A stretch of 64,000 bases of DNA, taken from contig NZ_JAFIQY010000023.1 in assembly GCF_022271435.1 (NCBI RefSeq), positions 1 through 64,000 on the forward strand, given 5' to 3'. The position numbers and the translations under genes were made by a program. This document shows, piece by piece, positions 25,905-33,563 of this stretch. How positions within the stretch are numbered: the first letter of the stretch is position 1; the number at the start of each line of letters is the position of its first letter. Source of the stretch: Streptomyces monomycini (GTDB taxonomy: Bacteria; Actinomycetota; Actinomycetes; Streptomycetales; Streptomycetaceae). A model generated the notes under the pieces. That model saw nothing but the letters and a program-made list of their open reading frames with translations, was not told the origin of the DNA and did no database searches.

Positions 25905-26564
25905 TCACTTGCCCAGGCGCGCCGCCATCTCGGCGCGCCGGGCGAACCTCTCCTCCTTGGCCTCCGCCATCTCCCGCAGCGCCGTCTTGCGCTCCCGGGC
26001 GGCGAGCCGGTCCAGGTAGAGGTGGCCGCGCAGGTGGTCCGTCTCGTGTTGCAGACACCGGGCGAAGTACCCCCTGCCCTCGATCACCAGGGGATTGCCG
26101 TCCTTGTCGTGGCCGCGTACGACGGCGCGGTCCAGGCGGGGCACCACCCGGTAGGGGCCGGGCACGGACAGACACCCTTCGGGCTCCTCGACCAGCCTGC
26201 GGTGCTCGGCCGGCACCTCGTCCAGCACCGGGTTGGCGATGTGCCCGACGTGGCGCACGCCCCAGTCGTCCGTCATGTCCCACACGAACAGCCGGAGATC
26301 CACGCCGACCTGGTTGGCGGCGAGTCCCGCCCCCTCCGCCACCTGGTTGGTGGCGAACATGTCGTCGATCAGGCGGGCGAGCTCCGGTGTGCCGAAGCGG
26401 GTGACCTCCCGGCACGGGCGGTGCAGCACCTCCTCGCCGACCACGGTGATGCGGCGCACCGCTCCCCGCTCCACCTCCGGCGCGAGCCGCGGGTACGCGT
26501 CCACGGGCTCGCCCTGCACCCGTACCCGGCGGTCCTGCGGGGTGTCACCGAAACCGACAGTCAT
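25905..26564 (-). CDS. def: Peptide deformylase
   Basis: ATG at 26564, 219 residues. All three family motifs are present: GAGLAANQVG (motif 1), EGCLSVPG (motif 2, with the metal-binding Cys) and QHETDHLRG (motif 3, HExxH). The enzyme removes the formyl group from new polypeptides. The N-terminal about 40 residues extend beyond the usual length. Streptomyces carry several def paralogues, so this need not be the essential copy. It is divergent from an ArsR-like regulator gene. Confidence 0.95.
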   Translation of the reverse strand: MTVGFGDTPQDRRVRVQGEPVDAYPRLAPEVERGAVRRITVVGEEVLHRPCREVTRFGTPELARLIDDMFATNQVAEGAGLAANQVGVDLRLFVWDMTDDWGVRHVGHIANPVLDEVPAEHRRLVEEPEGCLSVPGPYRVVPRLDRAVVRGHDKDGNPLVIEGRGYFARCLQHETDHLRGHLYLDRLAARERKTALREMAEAKEERFARRAEMAARLGK

Positions 26565-26644
26565 GAAGTATCAACGCCTTCCGCGCATGCCTGCCGACGG
26601 CCGGGGCGAATCCCCGGCCGTCGGCAGATCAGCTTGACCGAACG

Positions 26645-26671
26645 CTTTGCAAAGTAGCACCCTTTGCAAAG
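26645..26671. promoter_or_regulatory. Two identical 10-bp palindromes at the regulator start
   Basis: CTTTGCAAAG occurs at 26645-26654 and again at 26662-26671, 17 bp centre to centre. Each copy is a perfect palindrome in otherwise GC-rich DNA, and the second ends on the first base of the GTG start of the ArsR-like gene. The arrangement suggests an autoregulatory operator, possibly also acting on the divergent def promoter. Confidence 0.6.
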
Positions 26672-27339
26672 TGAGCGACGAAGAACCCCGAGCGGCATCC
26701 CCCGGACCGCCGGCGCACCGCGCCCGGCGGTCACTCCCGGACCATCCCGTACGCATCGCCCTGCTGGACCTGCTCGCCGAGGCCGGCACCGTCACGTCCA
26801 CGCAGGCCGCCGCCCGCCTGGGTCACAGCTCCGGCCTCTGCTCCTTCCACCTGCGCCAGCTCGCCCGGCACGGCCTCATCGAGGAGGTGCCGCACACCGG
26901 CGGACGGGCCCGGCCGTGGCGGCTCCGGTGGGACGCCCCGTCCGGACCGGCGGGACGGAACGAGCGGCCCGGAAAGGCCCGGGAGCCCGAAGGGCTCGGA
27001 CAGGCCGGACAGTCCCAGCAGACCGGCCCGGCCGGGCAAGCCGCGCCGGAGCGCTTCGACGTCCTCGCCCGCAACCTGGAGGACGAGAGTTACCAGCACT
27101 GGCTGGCCCACCGGGACCAGGCACCGCCCGAGTGGCGGCACGACGCGTCGTTCAGCGAAGTGGTCCACCTGACCCCGGCGGAGACGGCCGAACTCGCCGC
27201 CGCCGTCCGCGCCCTGCTGGCCCCGTACCGCGAACGGAACCGGGAGCCCGCCGCCCGCCCGGCGGGTACGGCCGCGGTGGCCGCGGTCACCAGGCTGTTC
27301 CCCCTGCTGACCGAGGCCCCCGCGAAGCGTCCGCGTTAA
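26671..27339 (+). CDS. ArsR-like winged-helix transcriptional regulator
   Basis: GTG at 26671 is chosen because the in-frame TTG at 26647 would place the palindromic operators inside the gene; 222 residues. Residues about 20-85 form a winged helix (HPVRIALLDLLAEAGTV, TQAAARLGHSSGLCSFHLRQ, then GLIEEVPHTGGRARPWRL). A Gln/Gly/Pro-rich linker leads to a helical C-terminal domain (NLEDESYQHWLAHRD, LTPAETAELAAAVRALL) common in Streptomyces HTH_20/ArsR proteins. Its stop overlaps the convergent aminotransferase stop by four bases. No ribosome site is visible. Confidence 0.85.
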   Translation: MSDEEPRAASPGPPAHRARRSLPDHPVRIALLDLLAEAGTVTSTQAAARLGHSSGLCSFHLRQLARHGLIEEVPHTGGRARPWRLRWDAPSGPAGRNERPGKAREPEGLGQAGQSQQTGPAGQAAPERFDVLARNLEDESYQHWLAHRDQAPPEWRHDASFSEVVHLTPAETAELAAAVRALLAPYRERNREPAARPAGTAAVAAVTRLFPLLTEAPAKRPR

Positions 27340-28718
27340 CGCGCCTGAAGGGCCTGCTTCATCAGCGTCCGGCCGAAGTCCCACATCAGGCCGCCACCCT
27401 GGTGCGCGTCGTCCATCACCTCCGTGAACGCCGTCACGAACCGGTCCACCTCCCGCTCCCCGATGATCAGGGGCGGGATCAGCTTGATGACCTCCAGGTG
27501 ATCGCCGGAGACCTGGGTGAGGATGCGGTGGCGCTGGAGCAGCGGCACCACGACCATCTGGGCGAACAGGCCCTTGCGGGCGGCCTGGAGCATGGTCCAG
27601 TGGCCGCGCAGTTTCAGGGACTTCGGGCGGCCGAACTCGATGCCGATCATCAGGCCGCGGCCGCGGACGCCGTGCAGCAGCTCGTACCGGTCGACGAGGG
27701 CGGCCAGCTTCGTACGGAGCAGGTCGCCGGTGTGGCGGGCGTTGGCGACGGTCTGCTCGTCCTCCATGACCGTCAGGACCGCCAGGCCGGCGGCCATCGC
27801 CTGGGCGTTGGCGCCGAAGCTGGCGGAGTGGACGAGGACGCGGTCCATGGAGGAGTAGACCTTCTTGAAGATCCAGTCCTTGCCGAGGGTCGCGCCGACC
27901 GGGACGTAGCCGCCGGAGAGCGCCTTGGCCACGCACACCAGGTCCGGTTCCACGCCGTCCTCGTGCTGGTAGGCGAAGAAGTCGCCGGTGCGGCCCAGGC
28001 CGGTCTGCACCTCGTCGGCGATGAGCAGCGCCTTGTGCCGGTGCAGCAGTTCCTGGGCGGCCCGCAGGAAGCCTGGAGGTGTGGGGTGGACGCCCTTGCC
28101 CTGGATCGGCTCGACGATGAAGGCCGCCACGTCGCCGCGCCGCAGCTCCCGTTCCAGCGCGTCCAGGTCGCCCATCTCGATGCCGGTGTCCGGCAGCAGC
28201 GGCGCGAAGCCGTCGCGGAAGCCGTCCTCGCCGTTGACCGACAGGGAGCCGGTGGTCAGGCCGTGGAAGGCGTGGGCGCAGTACAGGACGCGGGGTTTCC
28301 CGGTGGCGTAGCGGGCGAACTTCAGGGCGGTCTCGACGGCTTCCGTACCGCTGTTGCCGAAGAAGGCGCGGTCCAGGTGGGGTGTGTGGGACAGCAGTTT
28401 CTCGGCGAGCAGGCCGGGCAGCGGCTGGCAGTCGAAGCGGGTGAGGTCGGCGAGCTGGGCGTCGAGGACGTCGTGCAGGGCCTGCCGGACGACCGGGTGG
28501 TGCCGGCCCAGGCCCATCACGCCGAACCCGGCCAGCATGTCGAGGTATTCCTGGCCGTCCGCGTCCCAGAAGTAGGCGCCTTCGGCCCGTTCGTAGACCT
28601 TGTCGAAACCGATGGTGTGCAGCATCCGCGGCAGTTGGTGGTTGACGTACCTGGCGTGCAGGTCGTAGCGCTCGGCGCCGCGTTCGGCGAGCAGCTTGGT
28701 CAGGTCGAATCCGGTCAC
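27336..28718 (-). CDS. hpnO: Class III aminotransferase of hopanoid side-chain synthesis (HpnO-like)
   Basis: GTG at 28718 with GGAGA upstream gives 460 residues. PLP-enzyme marks are FFGNSGTEAVETALKFAR, AFHGLTTGSLSVNG, LIADEVQTGLGRTG and VCVAKALSGGYVPVG with the Schiff-base Lys. Last gene of the hopanoid operon, 13 bp after dxs. In hopanoid producers HpnO converts the ribosyl-derived intermediate to aminobacteriohopanetriol; the same role is inferred from position. The family also includes ornithine and acetylornithine aminotransferases, so sequence alone would not fix the substrate. Confidence 0.85.
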   Translation of the reverse strand: MTGFDLTKLLAERGAERYDLHARYVNHQLPRMLHTIGFDKVYERAEGAYFWDADGQEYLDMLAGFGVMGLGRHHPVVRQALHDVLDAQLADLTRFDCQPLPGLLAEKLLSHTPHLDRAFFGNSGTEAVETALKFARYATGKPRVLYCAHAFHGLTTGSLSVNGEDGFRDGFAPLLPDTGIEMGDLDALERELRRGDVAAFIVEPIQGKGVHPTPPGFLRAAQELLHRHKALLIADEVQTGLGRTGDFFAYQHEDGVEPDLVCVAKALSGGYVPVGATLGKDWIFKKVYSSMDRVLVHSASFGANAQAMAAGLAVLTVMEDEQTVANARHTGDLLRTKLAALVDRYELLHGVRGRGLMIGIEFGRPKSLKLRGHWTMLQAARKGLFAQMVVVPLLQRHRILTQVSGDHLEVIKLIPPLIIGEREVDRFVTAFTEVMDDAHQGGGLMWDFGRTLMKQALQAR

Positions 28719-28731
28719 GAGCCGTTCTCCG

Positions 28732-30612
28732 TCACGCGTCGTTCTCCTTACGGGCCAGGGAGGCGCTGATCCGGCCGGCGATCTCGGCCGGGGTGAGCCC
28801 GATGTCGGCGAGCACCTCGCCGCGCTTGGCGTGCGCCAGGAACTGCTCGGGGATGCCGAAGGTCCGCAGCGGTACGTCCACGTCCGCGTCGCGCAGCGCC
28901 TGGCCGACCGCCGACCCCACTCCCCCGTTGCGGCTGTTGTCCTCCACGACGGCCACCGCGGTGTGCGTCGCGGCCAGCCGGACGAGCGCGGGGTCCACGG
29001 GCTTGACCCAGCGCGGATCGACGACCGTGACGCCGATGCCGCGCTCCGCCAGCAGGTCCGCCGCCTCCAGGCAGACCGGGGCCAGCACGCCGACCGAGAC
29101 GAGCAGGACGTCCTCCCGCTCGCCACGGCGCAGCACGTCCACGCCACCGATCCGCTCCAGCGCCGGTACGGGCTCGCCCACCGACTCCTTCGGGAAGCGC
29201 AGCACGGTCGGCGCGTCGTCCACGTCGATCGCTTCCCGCAGCTGGGCGCGGAGCTGGTCGGCGTCGCGCGGCGCGGCGATCCGCAGGCCCGGGACGACGC
29301 CGAGGACGGACATGTCCCACATGCCGTTGTGGCTCGGCCCGTCGGTGCCGGTCACCCCGGCCCGGTCCAGGACGAAGGTGACGCCGCACTTGTGCAGCGC
29401 GACATCCATGAGGACCTGGTCGAAGGCGCGGTTGAGGAAGGTCGCGTACACCGCGAAGACCGGGTGCAGGCCGCCGGTGGCCAGGCCCGCCGCCGAGGTC
29501 GCCGCGTGCTGCTCGGCGATGCCCACGTCCCACGTACGGTCGGGGAAGGCGGCCGCGAACTTGCCGAGGCCGACGGGTTGGAGCATCGCCGCGGTGATCG
29601 CGACGACGTCCGGGCGCTCCTCGCCGATCCTGACCATCTCGTCGCCGAAGACCGACGTCCACGACGGTGGGCCGGGCGGCGCGACGGGGGCGCAGGTCAG
29701 CGGGTCCATCGCGCCGACGGTGTGGAAGCGGTCCGCCTCGTCCTCCAGCGCGGGCCGGTAGCCGCGGCCCTTCTCGGTACGGCAGTGCACCAGGACGGGC
29801 CCGTGGAAGCGGGCGGCGCGGCGCAGCGCGGACTCGACGGCGGCGATGTCGTGGCCGTCGATCGGGCCGACGTACTTCAGGCCCAGGTCCTCGAACATGC
29901 CCTGCGGCGCGAAGGCGTCCTTGAAGCCCTTCTTGGCGCCGTGCAGCGATTCGTACAGCGGGCGGCCCACCACGGGGGCCCGCTGCACGATCTCCTTGCC
30001 CCAGGCGAGGAAGCGCTCGTAGCCGTCGGTGGTGCGCAGGGTGGCGAGGTGGTCGGCCAAGCCGCCGATGGTGGGCGCGTAGGAGCGCTCGTTGTCGTTG
30101 ACGACGATGATGAGGGGGCGGTCCCTGGCGGCGGCGACGTTGTTGAGCGCTTCCCAGGCCATGCCGCCGGTCAGCGCGCCGTCGCCGATGACGGCCACGA
30201 CGTGGTGGGCCCGGCCGCGCACCTGGTTGGCCTTGGCCAGGCCGTCGGCCCAGCCCAGGACGGTGGAGGCGTGCGAGTTCTCGATGACGTCGTGGTCGGA
30301 CTCCTCGCGGGACGGGTAGCCGGACAGTCCGCCCTTGCCGCGCAGCTTGGAGAAGTCCTGGCGGCCGGTCAGGAGCTTGTGCACGTACGACTGGTGTCCG
30401 GTGTCCCACAGGATGCGGTCGGCGGGCGAGTCGAAGACCCGGTGCAGGGCGATGGTCAGTTCCACCACGCCCAGGTTGGGCCCGAGGTGGCCGCCGGTCC
30501 GCGCCACCGCGTGCACGAGGAACTGCCTGATCTCCTCGGCGAGTGCGCCGAGGGCTTCCCCGGGAATCTCCTTGAGGTCGTGCGGGTCGCGGATCTGTTC
30601 CAGCATCGACAT
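28732..30612 (-). CDS. dxs: 1-deoxy-D-xylulose-5-phosphate synthase
   Basis: ATG at 30612 has GGAGGGGG eight bases upstream; 626 residues, the usual length. Motifs include the catalytic region GHQSYVHKLLTGR, the thiamine diphosphate motif GDGALTGGMAWEALNN, DRAGVTGTDGPSHNG and the C-terminal transketolase domain. The enzyme condenses pyruvate and glyceraldehyde 3-phosphate, the first and rate-limiting step of the MEP pathway. Its place inside the hopanoid operon with ispG indicates precursor supply tied to hopanoid output; a second, housekeeping dxs is expected elsewhere. Confidence 0.96.
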   Translation of the reverse strand: MSMLEQIRDPHDLKEIPGEALGALAEEIRQFLVHAVARTGGHLGPNLGVVELTIALHRVFDSPADRILWDTGHQSYVHKLLTGRQDFSKLRGKGGLSGYPSREESDHDVIENSHASTVLGWADGLAKANQVRGRAHHVVAVIGDGALTGGMAWEALNNVAAARDRPLIIVVNDNERSYAPTIGGLADHLATLRTTDGYERFLAWGKEIVQRAPVVGRPLYESLHGAKKGFKDAFAPQGMFEDLGLKYVGPIDGHDIAAVESALRRAARFHGPVLVHCRTEKGRGYRPALEDEADRFHTVGAMDPLTCAPVAPPGPPSWTSVFGDEMVRIGEERPDVVAITAAMLQPVGLGKFAAAFPDRTWDVGIAEQHAATSAAGLATGGLHPVFAVYATFLNRAFDQVLMDVALHKCGVTFVLDRAGVTGTDGPSHNGMWDMSVLGVVPGLRIAAPRDADQLRAQLREAIDVDDAPTVLRFPKESVGEPVPALERIGGVDVLRRGEREDVLLVSVGVLAPVCLEAADLLAERGIGVTVVDPRWVKPVDPALVRLAATHTAVAVVEDNSRNGGVGSAVGQALRDADVDVPLRTFGIPEQFLAHAKRGEVLADIGLTPAEIAGRISASLARKENDA

Positions 30613-30647
30613 GCTCGGTCCCCCTCCATGGGTACAGCTCTGCGGGT

Positions 30648-31841
30648 TCAGCTGACGGTGACGTCGGGGGTGCCGGGCACCACTCCTTCGGCCGCCATAC
30701 CTGCGGCGATCTTCATGGCCTCTTCGATCAGGGTCTCGACGATCTTCGACTCGGGTACGGTGACGATCACTTCGCCCTTGACGAAGATCTGGCCCTTGCC
30801 GTTGCCGGAGGCGACCCCCAGGTCGGCCTCGCGGGCCTCGCCCGGGCCGTTGACGACGCAGCCCATGACCGCGACGCGCAGCGGCACCTCCATGCCCTCC
30901 AGGCCCGCGGTCACCTCGTCGGCGAGCTTGTAGACGTCCACCTGGGCACGGCCGCAGGACGGGCAGGAGACGATCTCCAGGCGGCGCGGGCGCAGGTTCA
31001 GCGACTCCAGGATCTGCAGGCCGACCTTGACCTCCTCGGCCGGCGGCGCCGACAGGGAGACCCGGATCGTGTCGCCGATGCCCTCGCTCAGCAGCGCCCC
31101 GAAGGCCACCGCCGACTTGATCGTGCCCTGGAACGCCGGACCGGCCTCCGTCACCCCCAGGTGCAGCGGATAGTCGCACTGCGCGGCCAGCTGCCGGTAC
31201 GCGTTGACCATGACCACCGGGTCGTTGTGCTTGACCGAGATCTTGATGTCCCGGAAACCGTGCTCCTCGAACAGCGAGCACTCCCACAGCGCCGACTCCA
31301 CCAGCGCCTCGGGCGTCGCCTTGCCGTACTTCTCCAGCAGCCGCTTGTCCAGCGACCCGGCGTTGACGCCGATCCGGATCGGCACCCCGGCGTCGGAGGC
31401 CGCCTTGGCGATCTCCTTCACCCGGTTGTCGAACTGCCGGATGTTGCCCGGATTGACCCGGACCGCGGCGCAGCCCGCGTCGATCGCGGCGAACACGTAC
31501 TTCGGCTGGAAGTGGATGTCCGCGATCACCGGGATCTGCGACTTCTTCGCGATGACGGGCAGCGCGTCGGCGTCGTCCTGGGTCGGGCAGGCGACCCGGA
31601 CGATCTGGCAGCCGGACGCGGTCAGCTCGGCGATCTGCTGGAGCGTCGCGCCGATGTCGGCGGTGTTCGTCGTGGTCATCGACTGCACCGACACGGGGGC
31701 GCCGCCGCCCACCGGCACCGGCCCGACCTGGATACGGCGCGAGACGCGCCGCTGCGCCAGTGGCCGGGCCGGCACCTCGGGGAGGCCCAGGGCGACGGCG
31801 GTCCCGGAGGCGCTGCCTCCGGGAGGCTCTCCGGTACCCAT
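30648..31841 (-). CDS. ispG: 4-hydroxy-3-methylbut-2-enyl diphosphate synthase (flavodoxin type)
   Basis: ATG at 31841, 397 residues, four bases after hpnH; an in-frame GTG lies next to it. VQSMTTTNTADIGAT starts the TIM-barrel, and the cluster cysteines are in SCPSCGRAQVD and AVMGCVVNGPGEA, the [4Fe-4S] ligands of IspG. It converts methylerythritol cyclodiphosphate to HMBPP, the sixth MEP step. The first about 25 residues are variable. Confidence 0.96.
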   Translation of the reverse strand: MGTGEPPGGSASGTAVALGLPEVPARPLAQRRVSRRIQVGPVPVGGGAPVSVQSMTTTNTADIGATLQQIAELTASGCQIVRVACPTQDDADALPVIAKKSQIPVIADIHFQPKYVFAAIDAGCAAVRVNPGNIRQFDNRVKEIAKAASDAGVPIRIGVNAGSLDKRLLEKYGKATPEALVESALWECSLFEEHGFRDIKISVKHNDPVVMVNAYRQLAAQCDYPLHLGVTEAGPAFQGTIKSAVAFGALLSEGIGDTIRVSLSAPPAEEVKVGLQILESLNLRPRRLEIVSCPSCGRAQVDVYKLADEVTAGLEGMEVPLRVAVMGCVVNGPGEAREADLGVASGNGKGQIFVKGEVIVTVPESKIVETLIEEAMKIAAGMAAEGVVPGTPDVTVS

Positions 31842-31845
31842 CACG

Positions 31846-32868
31846 TCACCCGCGGTTTCCCGCGACGGTCTCACGGGCGGCGCGCAGGGACTCCTTGAGG
31901 GAGCCCATCGTCGCGAGGACGGCGGTGGGCTCGTAGCCGCAGTGCGCCATGCAGTTGGCGCAGCGCGGGTCCTTGCCGCGGCCGTACTTGTCCCAGTCGG
32001 TCTCCTCGATCAGCTGCCGGTACGTGGGGACGTATCCGTCGCTCATCAGGTAGCAGGGGCGCTGCCAGCCGAAGAGCGAGTAGTTGGGGATCGCCCAGGC
32101 CGTGCAGGGGAAGTCCGCCTTGCCCTCCAGGAAGTCCAGGAACAGCGGGCTGTGGTTGAGCCGCCAGCGGCGCCGGTTGCCGCCCGCGAAGGCCTTCTTG
32201 AACAGTTCCCTGGTCTGCTCGACGCCGAGGAAGTGCTCCTGGTCGGGGGCCTTCTCGTAGGCGTAGGCGGGCGAGAGCATCATCTCGTCGACCTGGAGGT
32301 CGTCGTTGAGGAAGTCGAGCACCTCGATGATGGTCTGCGGGGTGTCGGTGTTGAAGAAGGTGGAGTTGGTGGTGACCCGGAAGCCGCGCCGCTTGGCTTC
32401 CTTGATCGCCTCCACCGCCTCGTCGAAGACGCCCTCCTTGGCCACCGACTCGTCGTGCCGCTCGCGCATCCCGTCGATGTGCACCGCGAACGCGAAGTAC
32501 CGGGAGGGGGTGAACTGATCCATCTTCTTGCGCAGCAGCATGGCGTTGGTGCACAGGAAGACGTACTTCCGCTTGGCCACCAACTGCCGCACGATCTCGT
32601 CGATCTGCGGGTGCATCAGGGGCTCGCCGCCCGCGATGGAGACCATCGGCGCGCCGGACTCCAGCACCGCGCCGACCGCCTGCGCGACCGGCATCCGCTG
32701 CTTGAGCACACCGGCCGGGTGCTGGATCTTTCCGCAGCCCTCGCACTTGAGGTTGCAGGCGAAGAGGGGCTCCAGCTCCACGATGAGCGGGAATTTCTCC
32801 CGCTTGCGGACTTTCTGTTCAAAGAGATACGTACCGACCCTGATGGACTGACGGAGCGGCATGGCCAT
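31846..32868 (-). CDS. hpnH: Adenosyl-hopene transferase, radical SAM enzyme HpnH
   Basis: ATG at 32868 has AGGAGG nine bases upstream; 340 residues. The radical-SAM cysteines are in CNLKCEGC, followed by SIAGGEPLMHP; the C-terminal part has further cysteines (CANCMAHCGYEP) typical of HpnH. The family joins the 5'-deoxyadenosyl radical to hopene, giving adenosylhopane. It is flanked by hpnG (next step, adenine removal) and ispG. The five-base gap to hpnG indicates coupling. Confidence 0.95.
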   Translation of the reverse strand: MAMPLRQSIRVGTYLFEQKVRKREKFPLIVELEPLFACNLKCEGCGKIQHPAGVLKQRMPVAQAVGAVLESGAPMVSIAGGEPLMHPQIDEIVRQLVAKRKYVFLCTNAMLLRKKMDQFTPSRYFAFAVHIDGMRERHDESVAKEGVFDEAVEAIKEAKRRGFRVTTNSTFFNTDTPQTIIEVLDFLNDDLQVDEMMLSPAYAYEKAPDQEHFLGVEQTRELFKKAFAGGNRRRWRLNHSPLFLDFLEGKADFPCTAWAIPNYSLFGWQRPCYLMSDGYVPTYRQLIEETDWDKYGRGKDPRCANCMAHCGYEPTAVLATMGSLKESLRAARETVAGNRG

Positions 32869-32873
32869 CTGGC

Positions 32874-33563
32874 TCACCTCCTGGGGAGCTGCAAAGAACG
32901 GTGCCATTCGAAGAACACAGGAAGGATGGAGCGCAGCACACGAAAGGCCGACATTCCACCGCGTAAAGTGCCGATTCGGACAAGTTCATGTTCTGGAGCG
33001 TCCACGATCACCCGGACGGCCGCAACCGGACGGCCGCCGTCCCGCGTCGCGGCCGCCAGCGTCGCGGCGGACTCCATGTCCACCGCGACGGCGCCCGCGG
33101 CCCGCAGCCCGGCCCGCTCCGCGCCGCGTACGACGTGGTCGGAGCCGCGCAGCAGGCCGGTGTGCACCGTCACGCCGCGCTCCTTCAGGGCCCGCAGCAG
33201 CGGACCGTTGTCGGCGCAGGCGACGTCCGGCGCGCCGGGCAGATGGCCGCGGGCCGACTCCGCGACCACCACGTCCCCCGGCAGCATCCCGGGGACGAGA
33301 CCGGCGCAGAAGCCGGTGGCGACGACCGGCGCCCGTGCCGTGACGGAGCCGTCGCGCAGCGCGTGGGTGACGGCGTCCGACGCCGCCCGCGGCCCCATGC
33401 CCGTACGGAGCACGACGGCGGGCGCGCTCGCGCCACTGCGGTCGCCGCCGCGCAGCGCGAACCGCTCGATGCCGAGCGCACAGGCGACCAGCAGCGGCGG
33501 CGGCCCCTGCGGCCGGGCCCGCTGGCCGCCGCGGGCGGCGGCCGCGCTGCGCGACGTGTGCAT
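32874..33563 (-). CDS. hpnG: Adenosylhopane nucleosidase/phosphorylase HpnG
   Basis: ATG at 33563 overlaps the shc stop by one base (TGATG); 229 residues. The nucleoside-phosphorylase fold is shown by VACALGIERFAL, VVATGFCAGLVPGMLPGDVV and AVAVDMESAATLAAA, with the Met-Glu pair that binds ribose in MTA/SAH nucleosidases. HpnG removes adenine from adenosylhopane to give a ribosylhopane. Short spacing to hpnH supports one message. Confidence 0.92.
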   Translation of the reverse strand: MHTSRSAAAARGGQRARPQGPPPLLVACALGIERFALRGGDRSGASAPAVVLRTGMGPRAASDAVTHALRDGSVTARAPVVATGFCAGLVPGMLPGDVVVAESARGHLPGAPDVACADNGPLLRALKERGVTVHTGLLRGSDHVVRGAERAGLRAAGAVAVDMESAATLAAATRDGGRPVAAVRVIVDAPEHELVRIGTLRGGMSAFRVLRSILPVFFEWHRSLQLPRR

